A stretch of DNA of 64,000 nucleotides from Stomorhina lunata (lineage: Eukaryota; Arthropoda; Insecta; Diptera; Rhiniidae). The translations under genes and the position numbers were made by a program. The notes below the pieces were generated by a model that ran no database searches, had not been told where the DNA came from, and saw only the letters and a list, made by a program, of their open reading frames with translations. Below, piece by piece: positions 22,767-34,770 of the stretch (position 1 is the stretch's first letter; every line of letters begins with the position of its first letter). The stretch is from contig OW121740.1 in the NCBI GenBank assembly GCA_933228675.1, positions 80,094,374 to 80,158,373 of the forward strand, in the 5' to 3' direction.

Positions 22767-25700
22767 TCTATATATATAAAACTCTAACGTGACTGACTGA
22801 CTGACTGACTGATTGACTGACTCATCATCGCACAGCCCAAACGGCTAAAGGTAGAGAGCTGAAATTTTGACAGCTGGTACCTTTTTCAAAGTATAGATCC
22901 ACTAAGACGGGATTTTTGGAAATTCGGCCTCTAAGGGGGTAAAAAGGGGTAAAAAAGGGAAAAATTAGTAATGCTGTATCTCCGGAAGTAAACGTCACAG
23001 GCCCAAAATTGAAATTGCGTTGGGATCAACTGCAAAAATAAGTAGACACGTGTTTGGTACTTTTTAGCAGATGGGACAAATAGAGGGTAAAAAGGGAAAA
23101 AATAAAATGTTGGTACTTTTTTAAACCCATGTGTATCTTTTGAACCAATCAACAGAGTAACAAAATTCAAAACGGAGCCGGTAAACAAGAAAAAAATATT
23201 AGACACGTGTTTGGTACTTTTTTGATTCAGGGTTCAAAAAGGGGGAAAAGCGGGGAAAAAAATTTAGGGTAGGTCCATTTTTCTTTTTCTTTGTATTTCA
23301 CTTGAACCAATAAAGCTAGAAATAAAATTTATAGGGAGGTCGATTGCCCAGTACAAAATATTAAATACGTGTTTGGTACTTTTTTCAATTAAAAGGGTAA
23401 AAAAGGGAAAAATCGGTAACATTATATCTCCTTAACTAACAGCGATAGAAGCGAAGATTAAATTGGCTTGAGATTAGCACTAAAAATTAAGGGACACGTG
23501 TTCGGTACTTTTTTGAAAATCGGTCGCCTAGCGGGCAAAACAGGGTAGAAAAGGGAGAAATTAGTAACATCATATCTCCGAAACCAACATAGACAGAAAC
23601 AATGTTGAAATTGGATTTGAATCGCCTAGAAAAATAAGGGGACACGTGTTTGGTACTTTTTTGAAAATGACACTAATAAGGATAAAAAAGGGTAAAAACT
23701 ATATTTTGGTACTTTTTTTAACCCATATGTATCTTTTAAACTAATAAACATAGAAACATATTTTATATCGCAACCGATCGATATTAAAAAGGAACTAAAT
23801 ACGTATTTGGTACTTTTGCGATTAATGGGGTACAAAAGGGTAAAAAAAAGGAAAATATTCAAGGATAGGTTTTTTGGTTTTTAGCCATGGATATCTTTAA
23901 GGCTAATGAAGCCAGAAGTATAATTTATTGACTGGTCGATGGACATTGAAAAAAATAAACTACGAGTTTGGTACTTTTTTTTAATTTTGGGGGTAAAAAT
24001 CTGTAAAGTATATCTTCTAAACCAAAAGCGATAGAAACAAAAACTAAATTGGTCTGAGATCGGCACTTAAAACCAAGGGACACGTGTTCGGTACTTTTAT
24101 GAAATTCAACCTCCTAGAAGGTAAAACAGGGTAGAAAAGGGAGAAATCAGTAACATCATATCTCCGAAACCAATACAGATAGAAACAAAGTTGAAATTGG
24201 ATTTAAATCGGCTAGAAAAATAAGGGGACACGTGTTTGGTACTTTTTTGAAAATGGCAACAATAAGAATGAAAAAGGGTAAAAACTATATTTTGGTACTT
24301 TTTTTAACCCATATGTATTTTTTGAACTAATAAACATAGAAACATATTTTATATCGCAACCGATAGATATTAAAAAAGAACTAAATACGTATTTGGTAAT
24401 TTTGCGATTAATGGGGTACAAAAGGGTAAAAAGGGAAAATATTCAAGGATAGGTTTTTTGCTTTTTAGCCATGGATATCTTTTAGGCTAATGAAGTTAGA
24501 AGTATAATTTATTGACTGGTAGATTTACATTGAAAAGAAATAAGCTACGTGTTTGGTACTTTTTTTTTAATTTTGGGGGTAAAAATCGGTAAAGTGTATC
24601 TTCTAAACCAAAAGTGATAGAAACAAAAACTAAATTGGTCTGAGATTGGCACTTAAAATTAAGGAACACATGTTCGGTACTTTTTTGAAATTCAACCTCT
24701 TAGAAGGTAAAACAGGGTAGAAAAGGGAGAAATTAGTAACATCATATCTCCGAAACCAACATCGATGCAAACAAAGTTGAAATTGGATTTGAATCGGCTA
24801 GGAAAATAAGGAGACACGTGCTTGGTACTTTTTTGGAAATGGCACTAAAAGGGTAAAAACTATATTTTGGTACTTTTTTCAACTAATATGTATCTTTTGA
24901 ACTAATAAACATAGAAACATAATTTATATCGCAACAGATAGATATTAAAAAGCAATTAAATACGTATTTGGTACTTTTGCGATTAATGGGGTACAAAAGG
25001 GAAAATATTTAAGGGTAGGTTTTTTGTTTTTACCTATGGATATCTTTTAGGCTAATGAAGCCAGAAGTATAATTTATTGACTGGTCGATTGACAGAGAAA
25101 AAATAAAATACATTTTTGGTACTTTTTTTAATTTTGGGGGTAAAAATATATCTTCTAAATCAAAAGTGATAGAAACAAAAACTAAATTAGTCTGAGATCA
25201 GTACTAAAAATTAAGGGACACGTGTTCGGTACTTTTTTTGAAATTCGACCTTTTAAAGGGTAAAACAGGGTAGAAAAGGGAGAAATTAATAACATAATAT
25301 CTCCGAAACTAACACCGATGCAAACGAAGTTTAAATTGGATTTGAATCGGATAAAAAAATGAATAGTCACGTATTTAATACTATTTCAAAAATGATACTA
25401 ATAAGAATAAAAAAGGGTAAAAACTGTATTTTGGTACTTTTTTAACCCATATATATCTTTTGAACTAATAAACATAGAAACATAATTTATATCGCAACTG
25501 ATAGGCATTAAAAAACTATTAAAGACGTATTTGGTACGTTTTTTGCTTTTTAGCTAAGAATATCTTTTCGTCTAATGAAGCCAGAAGCATAATTTATTGG
25601 CTGGTAAATTGACACTGAAAAAAGTAAAATAAGTGTCTGGTGCTTTTTTAATTTTGGGGTAAAATCGGTAAAAATATATCTTAGCCAAAAGTGATAGAAA

Positions 25701-27548
25701 CAAAAACTAAATCGGTCTAAAATCGGCACTTTAAATTAAGGGACATGTATTCGATACTTTTTTCTTTAATTCGGCCGTTTTGCGGTTAAAACAGGGAAAA
25801 AATGGGAAATATTAGTAACGTCATATTTCCGAAATTCAAAACGATAGGAATAGAGTTGAAATTCGCTTCGGATGGGCTGAAAAAAAAAACGAGAAACGTA
25901 TTTGGTACTTTTTTGAATATGGTACTAATAAGGGTAAAAAAAGCAAAAACTATATTTTGGTACTTTTTTTGAACCCATACGTATCTTTTGAAATAACAAA
26001 CATAGAGAAACAGTAAACGTCACAATTGATAAGTAACAAAGAATTATTAGACACGTATTTGGTACTTTTACGATAATTGAGGTAAAAAAGATAAAAACTG
26101 GGAAATATTCAAGGGTAGGTTTTTAACTAATGAAGCCAGAACTATAATTTACAGACGGGTGGATTCATATTGAAAAAGTATAAGACATCTGCTGTTTAGT
26201 GGTTAAAAAGTGGAGTAAAAAGGGGGAAAAATCGGTAACGTAATATCTTCTAAATCAAAAGTGATAGAAACAAAGATTAAATTGGTCTATGATCAGCATT
26301 AAAAATTAAAGGGCACGGGTTCGGTATTTTTTTTTTTTAATTTGGCCGCTTATGGTTAAAACAGGCTAGAAAATGAATAAATCATTTAATCGGCTAGAAA
26401 AAGAAAGGGACATGTGTTCTGTACCTTTTTTTTTTGGAAATGGCACTAATAAGGGCAAAAAGGGTAAAAACTATATTTTTGTACTTTTTTTTAACCCATA
26501 CGTATCTTTTGAACTTATAAACATAAAGACTCACTTTATGCCACAATCAATAAGTATTAACGAAATATTAAACATTTGCTTGGTACTTTTACGATAAATG
26601 GGGTTCAAAGAGGTGAAAACGGGAAAATATTCATTTAAGCTAATGAAGTCAGAAGTATAAATTAGAGATGTGTCAATCAAAGGGGTAATAAAGGGAAAAA
26701 TCGATGACATTATATCTTCTAAACCTAATGGATGGAAACAAACACTAAAATGGTCTAAGATCAGCCCTAAAAATTAAGGGACTTTTCAGTACTTTTTGCA
26801 AATTATACAGTTTTGGGGTTAAAATAGGGTAGAAAATAAAAACATTAGTAAAATTATATCTCTGATACCAATATCGACAGAAAAAAAATTTAAATTGGAT
26901 TAAGATCGAATAGAAAAATAAAAAGTCATTTTTTTAGTAGGTACTTTTCGTCAATGAGCTAAAAATAGGGAATACAAAGGATAAAAACTAAATTTTGGTA
27001 CTTTTTTGACCCAAATATAATTTTTGAATCAATTATTATAGAAACAAAATTTATACCGCAATCGAAAATAACAAAAACGGGTCAAAAATTTAAAGATAGG
27101 TTTTTTCCTTTTAAACTGTGCATGTTGTTTAAATCAATAAAATAATAAATAAATCAATGATTTATGGACTGTTCTATTGACATTGAACAAATATGTGACA
27201 GGTGTTTGGTATTTTTATCAATTAACAAAAATGGAGTTAATAAAATGGAGTTTTTTTTAATTTGGCTGATCAGGGGTAAACAACGGGTAAAAAAAGGAAA
27301 CTTTTGTAAAATATTCAAAATCAAAAGCGATAAGAAAAAGAACAAAAATAAGGGAGGCGTGTGTAGTACTTTTTTGAAAATGTAGAGGGTAGGTACTTTT
27401 TTTGTCCTATATGTTTCTTAAGAACCAATAAGTATTTAATTTAATTTATATCGGAATTGATAAATAAGTGAAAAAGTTATTTTGGTAAATTTTGTAACTT
27501 TGTCAATTCAAATGGTGCCGCTAACGAAGTAGCGGGTTATAAAGCTAG
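22767..27548 (+). mobile_element. Non-autonomous Helitron 2
   Basis: Begins TCTATATATATAAAACTC after an A, then the (GACT)n run and the catcatcgcacagccc block. Ends with hairpin CCGCTA/TAGCGG (27518-27535) and AAAGCTAG, followed by T. Length 4782 bp. It is the plus-strand relative of Helitron 1 and shares its higher-order repeat, with markers at about 23491, 24077, 24662, 25215 and 25740 (the later steps shortened by deletions). No Rep/helicase frame. Confidence 0.9.
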
Positions 27549-27560
27549 TATATATATATA

Positions 27561-30500
27561 TCTATATATATAAAATATGGAAAATTCGGCCTCTATGGGG
27601 GTAAAAAGAGTAAAAAGGGAAAAATTGGCAATGCTGTATCTCCGGAAGTAACGGTCATAGGCCCAAAATTGAAATTGCGTTGGGATAAGCTGCAAAAATA
27701 AGTAGACACGTGGTTGGTACTTTTTAGCAGATGGGACAAATAGGGGGTAAAAAGGGTAAAAATGAAATATTGGTACTTTTTTAAACCCATGTGTATCTTT
27801 TGAACCAATCAACAGAGTAACAAAATTCAAAACGGAGCCGGTAAACAAGAAAAAAATATTAGACACGTGTTTGGTACTTTTTTGATTCAGGGTTCAAAAA
27901 GGGGGAAAAGCGGGGAAAAAAATTTAGGGTAGGTCCATTTTTCTTTTTCTGTGTATTTGACTTGAACCAATAAAGCTACCAATAAAATTTATAGGGAGGT
28001 CGATTGCCCAGTACAAAATATTAAATACGTGTTTGGTACTTTTTTCAATTAAAAGGGTAAAAAAGGGAAAAATCGGTAACATTATATCTTCTTAACCAAC
28101 AGCGATAGAAGCAAAAATTAAATTGGCTTGAGATTAGCACTAAAAATTAAGGGACACGTGTTCGGTACTTTTTTGAAAATCGGCCGCCTAGCGGGCAAAA
28201 CAGGGTAGAAAAGGGAGAAATTAGTAACATCATATCTCCGAAACCAACATAGACAGAAACAAAGTTGAAATTGGATTTGAATCGCCTACAAAAATAAGGG
28301 GACACGTGTTTGGTACTTTTTTGAAAATGGCACTAATAAGGATAAAAAAGGGTAAAAACTATATTTTGGTACTTTTTTTAACCCATATATATCTTTTGAA
28401 CTAATAAACAAAGAAACATATTTTATACCGCAACCGATAGATATTAAAAAAGAACTAAATAACTATTTGGTACTTTTGCGATTAATGGGGTACAAAAGGG
28501 TAAAAAAAGGGAAAATAGTCAAGGATAGGTTTTTTGCTTTTTAGCCATGGATATCTTTAAGGCTAATGAAGCCAGAAGTATAATTTATTGACTGGTCGAT
28601 GGACATTGGTACTTTTTTTTAATTTTGGGGGTAAAAATCGGTAAAGTATATCTTCTAAACCAAAAGTGGTAGAAACAAAAACTAAATTGGTCTGAGATTG
28701 CCACTTAAAATTAAGGAACACATGTTCGGTACTTTTTTGAAGTTCAACCTCTTAGAAGGTAAAACAGGGTAGAAAAGGGAGAAATTAGTAACATCATATC
28801 TCCGAAACCAACATCGATGCAAACAAAGTTGAAATTGGATTTGAATCGGCTAGGAAAATAAGGAGACACGTGCTTGGTACTTTTTTGGAAATGGCATTAA
28901 TAAGGATAAAAAAGGGTAAAAACTATATTTTGGTACTTTTTTCAACTAATATGTATCTTTTGAACTAATAAACATAGAAACATAATTTATATCGCAACAG
29001 ATAGATATTAAAAAACAATTAAAAACGTATTTGGTACTTTTGCGATTAATGGGGTACAAAAGGGTAAAAAAGGGAAAATATTTAAGGGTAGGTTTTTTGT
29101 TTTTAGCTATGGATATCTTTTAGGCTAATGAAGCCAGAAGTATAATTTATTGACTGGTCGATTGACAAAGAAAAAATAAAATACATTTTTGGTACTTTTT
29201 TTAATTTTGGGGGTAAAAAAATATATCTTCTAAATCAAAAGTGATAGAAACAAAAACTAAATTAGTCTGAGATCAGCACCTAAAATTAAGGGACACGTGT
29301 TCGGTACTTTTTTGAAATTCGACCTTTTAAAGGGTAAAACATGGTAGAAAAGGGAGAAATTAGTAACATCATATCTCCGAAACTAACACCGATGCAAACG
29401 AAGTTTAAATTGGATTTGAATCGGATAAAAAAATAAATGGCCACGTATTTGGTACTATTTCAAAAATGGTACTAATAAGAATAAAAAAGGGTAAAAACTA
29501 TATTTTGGTACTTTTTTAACCCATATATATCTTTTGAACTAATAAACATAGAAACATAATTTATATCGCAACTGATAGGCATTAAAAAACTATTAAATAC
29601 GTATTTGGTACTTTTGCGATTAATGTGGGACGAAAGGGTAAAAAAAAGGGGAAAATATTCAAGAGTAGGTTTTTTGCTTTTTAGCTAAGAATCTTTTCGT
29701 CTAATGAAGCCAGAAGCATAATTTATTGGCTGGTAAATTGACACTAAAAAAAGGAAAATAAGTGTCTGGTACTTTTTTAATTTTGGGGGTAAAAATCGGT
29801 AAAAATATATCTTCTTAGCCAAAAGTGATAGAAACAACAACTAAATCGGTCTAAAATCGGCACTTTAAATTAAGGGACATGTATTCGGTACTTTTTTCTT
29901 TAATTCGGCCGTTTTGGGGTTAAAACAGGGAAAAATGGGAAATATTAGTAACGTCATATCTCCGAAATTCAAAACGATAGGAATAGAGTTGAAATTTGCT
30001 TCGGATGGGCTGAAAAAAAATGAGAAATGTATTTGGTACTTTTTTGAATATGGTACTAATAAGGGTAAAAAAGGGCAAAAACTATATTTTGGTACTTTTT
30101 TTGAACCCATACGTATCTTTTGAAATAACAAACATAGAGAAACAGTAAACGTCACAATTGATAAGTAACAAAGAATTATTAGACACGTATTTGGTACTTT
30201 TACGATAATTGAGGTAAAAAAGATAAAAACTGGGAAATATTCAAGGGTAGGTTTTTAACTAATGAAGCCAGAACTATAATTTACAGACGGGTGGATTCAT
30301 ATTGAAAAAGTAAATTGAAAAAAATTGAAATAGAAAATGGATAAATTAGTAACATCATATCTCCGAAATTTACATTGTTGGAAACAAAGTTGAAATTGGA
30401 TTTGGATCATCTTGCAAAAAAAGGGGACACGAGTTTGGTACTTTTTTGGAAATGGAACTAATAAGGGAGAAAAAGGGAAAAAACTATATTTTGGTACTTT

Positions 30501-31951
30501 ATTAACCCTATAAGTATCTCTTGAACTAATAAACATAAATACTCTATTTACATCACAATTGATAAGGACTAACAAAAATTAAGGTGCTTCGCGCTTTTAC
30601 GATAAATGAGGCACAAAAGTGTAAAAACTATGAATATCTTTTAAACAAATAAAGCCAGAAGTATAATTTACAGACAGGTCTATTCACATGGCAGAAGTAT
30701 AAGACACGCGATTGATTCCTTTTTTTAATTTTTGGAGTAAAAAGGGGGAAAATCGGTAACGTAATATCTCATAAATCAAAAGTGATAGAAACAAAGATTA
30801 AATTGGTCTACGATCAGCATTAAAAATTAAAGGACACGGGTTCGGTATTTTTTTTTTAATTTGACAGCTTATGGTTAAAACAGGCTAGAAAATGAATAAA
30901 TCATATAATCGGCTAGAAAATGAAAGGGACATGTGTTCTGTACTTTTTTTGGAAATGGCACTAATAAGGCAAAAAGGGTAAAAACTATATTTTTGTACTT
31001 TTTTTTAACCCATGCGTATCTTTTGAACTTATAAACATAAAGACTCACTTTATGCCACAATTAATAAGTATTAACAAAATATTAAACATGTGCTTGGTAC
31101 TTTTACGATAAATGGGGTTCCAAAAGGTGAAAACGGGAAAATATTCATTTAAGCTAATGAAGTCAGAAGTATAAATTAGAGATGTGTCAATCAAAGGGGT
31201 AAAAAAGGGAAAAATCGATGACATTATATCTTCTAAACCTAATGGATGGAAACAAACACTAAAATGGTCTAAGATCAGCCCTAAAAATTAAGGGACTTTT
31301 CAGTACTTTTTGCAAACTAAGCAGTTTTGGGGTTAAAATAGGGTAGAAAATAAAAACATTAGTAAAGTTATATCTCTGATACTAATATCGACAGAAAAAA
31401 AAATTAAATTGGATTTAGATCGAATAGAAAAATAAAAAGTCATGTTTTTAGTAGGTACTTTTCGTAAATGAGCTAAAAATAGGGAATAAAAAGGATAAAA
31501 ACTAAATTTTGGTACTTTTTTGACCCATATATAATTTTTGAATCAATTATTATAGAAACAAAATTTATACCGCAATCGAAAATAACAAAAACGGGTCAAA
31601 TAAAACAAAAAATAAATCAATGATTTATGGACTGTTCTATTGACATTAAAGAAATATGTGACAGGTGTTTGGTAAACAACGGGTAAAAAAAGGAAACTTT
31701 TGTAAAATATTCAAAATCAAAAGCGACAAGAACAAGATTTAAATTGGGTTAGCAATCAAAATTGGGTCAGCTACAAAAATAAGGGAGGCGTGTGTAGTAC
31801 TTTTTTGTCCTATATGTATCTTAAGAACCAATAAGTATTTAATTTAATTTATATCGGAATTGATAAATAAGTGAAAAAGTTATTTTGGTAAATTTTGTAA
31901 CTTTGTCAATTCAAATGGTGCCGCTAACGAAGTAGCGGGTTATAAAGCTAG
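27561..31951 (+). mobile_element. Non-autonomous Helitron 3, 5' segment deleted
   Basis: Begins TCTATATATATAAAAT but goes straight to ggaaaattcggcctct, so about 130 bases present in Helitrons 1 and 2 after the 5' end (the GACT run and following block) are missing. Ends with hairpin 31921-31938 and AAAGCTAG. Length 4391 bp. Head to tail with Helitron 2, separated only by 12 bases of (TA)n (27549-27560). Closely similar to Helitron 2 throughout. Confidence 0.85.
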
Positions 31952-31994
31952 TACTTATCATAAAGCTCCGAGCAAGGCTCGGTCTACCAGGTAC

Positions 31995-32090
31995 TGACTT
32001 ATTAATTTTTCATTCTAATAAAAACTTTTGAACGAATAAGTGTCTCTGGATTATTATAGAAAATATAATTTTATAAGAAATTATCTTACA
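31995..32090 (+). repeat. Copia 3' LTR, right piece
   Basis: Starts tgacttattaatttttc, continuing the LTR at the exact base where 21269 left off, and ends TTACA before TSD TTAAC. Confidence 0.9.
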
Positions 32091-33687
32091 TTAACTTTAT
32101 ATGCACAAATTCATCACTTATATTTAAATAAACAGTGTAAAAATGCTACGGGGGCCAAAGTTTTCAGAGTTTTTTAAGACTCGGTATTAATGCTTTATAT
32201 ACATGTTTAGTATCATTAGATCGAGAAAGACTAGGAGATTAGCACTAAGTAAAAGTTTTTTTTAAGTGCGTTACTTTTTTTACACTTTGTATCGTAAAAC
32301 AAAAAACAATTGTTTTTCTGCTTTTTTAAGGAAAATATTTTTAATCTTTGATATTCTGTGGAAATGACATGGATAAAGATATTACAATGAAATTTTGTAG
32401 TAATGTAGACCAATAAGATCTAAAAGCAATAGACTAAAAAAAATTCCCATTTTTAACTTAAAAATTCCCCAATTCCCAACTGGGGAAAAATGGGTTTCAA
32501 AAAATGAGTTTTTTTACAAATATGGCAACACTGTCTCTATTTGCAGCGCGTTTCAGAAAAAACTTTTCTAATCAATAACAGATATATTGGAAAATATGAA
32601 CATTATAATTTTTTTCAAATCGGTGCTTTGCCTTTTGAGAAATTTTTGTTTAAACTAATTTTTTTTTTACAAATTGCCATTTTTTGGATAGGGCATGTGC
32701 GAGGACCAAAAGTCCAATTAGCAAGAAATTTGTTTTATACGCATTCTCATTATGTTTTCTTTTAAAAACTTTAAAAATCTTTTTATGTTTCTTAAGAAAA
32801 TATTTTTTTATTAGTGAAAAAATATAGCTATCTTTTGGGGAAAAACTAAAAAAAAGCGAAATTTTTGGATTATTATAGAAAATATAATTTTATAAGAAAT
32901 TATCTTACATTAACTTTATATGCACAAATTCATCACTTATATTTAAATAAACAGTGTAAAAATGCTACGGGGGCCAAAGTTTTCAGAGTTTTTTAAGACT
33001 CGGTATTAATGCTTTATATACATGTTTAGTATCATTAGATCGAGAAAGACTAGGAGATTAGCACTAAGTAAAAGTTTTTTTTTAAGTGCGTTACTTTTTT
33101 TACACTTTGTATCGTAAAACAAAAAACAATTGTTTTTCTGCTTTTTTAAGGAAAATATTTTTAATCTTTGATATTCTGTGGAAATGACATGGATAAAGAT
33201 ATTACAATGAAATTTTGTAGTAATGTAGACCAATAAGATCTAAAAGCAATAGACTAAAAAAAATTCCCATTTTTAACTTAAAAATTCCCCAATTCCCAAC
33301 TGGGGAAAAATGGGTTTCAAAAAATGAGTTTTTTTACAAATATGGCAACACTGTCTCTATTTGCAGCGCGTTTCAGAAAAAACTTTTCTAATCAATAACA
33401 GATATATTGGAAAATATGAACATTATAATTTTTTTCAAATCGGTGCTTTGCCTTTTGAGAAATTTTTGTTTAAACTAATTTTTTTTTTACAAATTGCCAT
33501 TTTTTGGATAGGGCATGTGCGAGGACCAAAAGTCCAATTAGCAAGAAATTTGTTTTATACGCATTCTCATTATGTTTTCTTTTAAAAACTTTAAAAATCT
33601 TTTTATGTTTCTTAAGAAAATATTTTTTTATTAGTGAAAAAATATAGCTATCTTTTGGGGAAAAACTAAAAAAAAGCGAAATTTTTT
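32048..33687. repeat. 820-bp tandem duplication across the Copia/Transib junction
   Basis: The unit starts in the last 43 bases of the Copia 3' LTR (ggattattatagaaaat), runs through TSD TTAAC and into the Transib right arm. The second copy starts near 32867. The copies seem to differ by one T in a homopolymer. The join has only a short T-run of shared sequence (gcgaaattttt/ggatt). Confidence 0.85.
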
Positions 33688-34178
33688 GTAAGAATATTTT
33701 TAACTTTTAAACAAAAGAAGATATCTATAACTAACTTGCACAAAAATTATTCAGAATTTTATTACAAATTTAAAGAATATTCTTTTTGGTCCTCAGATGC
33801 GTCCACCAGATCAAAAAAAGCTTAAAAAAAGAGGTAAAAAATCGACCTAAAAATTCCTTTTTACCCAAATATCTCTAAATCCAAAGGAGATAACCTACAC
33901 ATTTAAGCGTATTTTTCGTAGATCTTCTCAAGGACAACTTAAGTTTAAAATTTCTTTTCAATCCATACATAAATGGATTTTTGGCGAATTTTTAAAAAAG
34001 TCGAACACCCGAGGTGACCAACTTTGAAGGTCCATCAATCACTCTCCCGACCCCAGTGCTTTTAAAACCCAACTCGAATACTCCTTGACTACCACCATGT
34101 AAAAATTTCATTCAAATATCTCCAGTTGTTCAAAAGTTACAGAATTATTTCCAAAAAAAGCGTCCGTAAACCACTGTG
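32091..34178. repeat. Transib right long inverted arm (outer part, including the duplication)
   Basis: Reverse complement of the left arm from about 10918 back to 9882 and then 4577 to 4352. At 33959-33964 it holds CAATCC, the uninterrupted target of Helitron 1. Confidence 0.85.
34160..34178 (-). repeat. Transib right terminus with RSS-like heptamer
   Basis: Exact inverted copy of the 19 bases at 4352-4370, ending CACTGTG at 34172-34178 and followed by TSD CATTG. Confidence 0.85.
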
Positions 34179-34234
34179 CATTGGTGAAGGGTATCCAAGA
34201 TTCGGCATAGTCGAATATACCACTCTTACTTGTT
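34179..34234 (-). repeat. R-family repeat 5' end (minus copy 2, right of Transib)
   Basis: Minus-strand AACAAGTAAGAGTGGTATA..., then CCCTTCACCAATG. Continues at 4351 on the other side of the Transib element. Confidence 0.8.
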
Positions 34235-34243
34235 TTTAAGTAA

Positions 34244-34770
34244 AAAAGTTTTTATTTTAACAATTTAACTTGCAATTTACAAAATTACAAAATTCTTTTC
34301 GATTACTTTTTTGTTTTACTGTACCTTCAAAACTCTTCCATTTTCTCATACAAAAGCATTTTGATTTTGAGCACTAATGTTACAATCTGAGATATTGCCG
34401 AGTCCCGAAAATCACCGAATTTAACTATTAAAAAAAACTGTGTAATTAACAAAAAAAACTTTTTTGAAATGTATATCAAATTTGAGGAAATCATTCAATT
34501 CAACTCACTACTAAATTTCATCAAAATCGGTAGATCAATAACTGAGATATCGCCAAAGCAAAAGATATCGATGTACGCAAATTGGCATATTTTAGAAATT
34601 TTTTTTAAAAACAATATTTAAGAAAAAAAAATCGAATTATATATCAGATTTTAGAAAATACTCCATTGCAGCATGCTATTAAATTTCATCAAAAGCGGTC
34701 TATAAACACCAAAGATATCGCCAAAATTCGATGAGAATTAAATTTTTTTTAAAACTGTATTTAAAAAAAA
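34244..34770 (+). repeat. R-related fragment
   Basis: Internal part of the R-prime subtype: repeated phrases of the form gatatcgccaaa and ccgattttgatgaaattt, matching about 54170-54420. No gene. Confidence 0.6.

Larger units (their letters stand above)
21270..31994 (+). mobile_element. Outer Helitron-like element inside the Copia LTR
   Basis: The LTR string gta|tgactt is split between A and T, so the insert is bounded exactly. It begins TCTTATATTCTTAAACGAGC followed by a (TA)n run, a typical Helitron 5' form. It ends with a hairpin CCGAGC/GCTCGG and then TCTACCAGGTAC. The usual CTRR end is replaced by GTAC, so the assignment is probable rather than certain. Own sequence is 21270-22766, 27549-27560 and 31952-31994; the rest is two nested Helitrons. 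The stretch 21400-21900 has the same ggtacttttttg units as the inner Helitrons. No Rep/helicase frame. Confidence 0.7.
18113..32090 (+). mobile_element. Copia LTR retrotransposon, internally deleted and split by a Helitron
   Basis: The 5' LTR is 18113-18291 (179 bp, TGTTAAG...TTACA). The 3' LTR is in two pieces, 21186-21269 and 31995-32090 (180 bp in all). TSD TTAAC is at 18108-18112 and 32091-32095. The primer site ggttatgggcccagag begins at 18294, the same kind used by Drosophila copia (inner half of initiator Met-tRNA). Without the nested 10.7 kb the element is about 3.25 kb, short because gag and protease are missing. The two LTRs differ by only a few bases in the shared part, so the insertion is fairly recent. 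Confidence 0.9.
4352..34178 (-). mobile_element. Transib DNA transposon (RAG1-like), carrying nested insertions
   Basis: Ends are CACAGTGGTTTACGGACGC (4352-4370) and its inverted copy (34160-34178), flanked by the 5-bp TSD CATTG (4347-4351, 34179-34183). The interior on the minus strand encodes a RAG1-like transposase (11141-13176). Element sequence is 4352-4577, 9882-13848 and about 32091-34178; the rest was inserted later. Arms are inverted repeats of about 1.3 kb. Without insertions and the 820-bp duplication it would be about 5.5 kb. Transib is the family from which vertebrate RAG recombinase is thought to descend; CAC-first ends and 5-bp TSDs are its hallmarks. The transposase is frameshifted, so this copy is probably dead. 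Confidence 0.85.
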
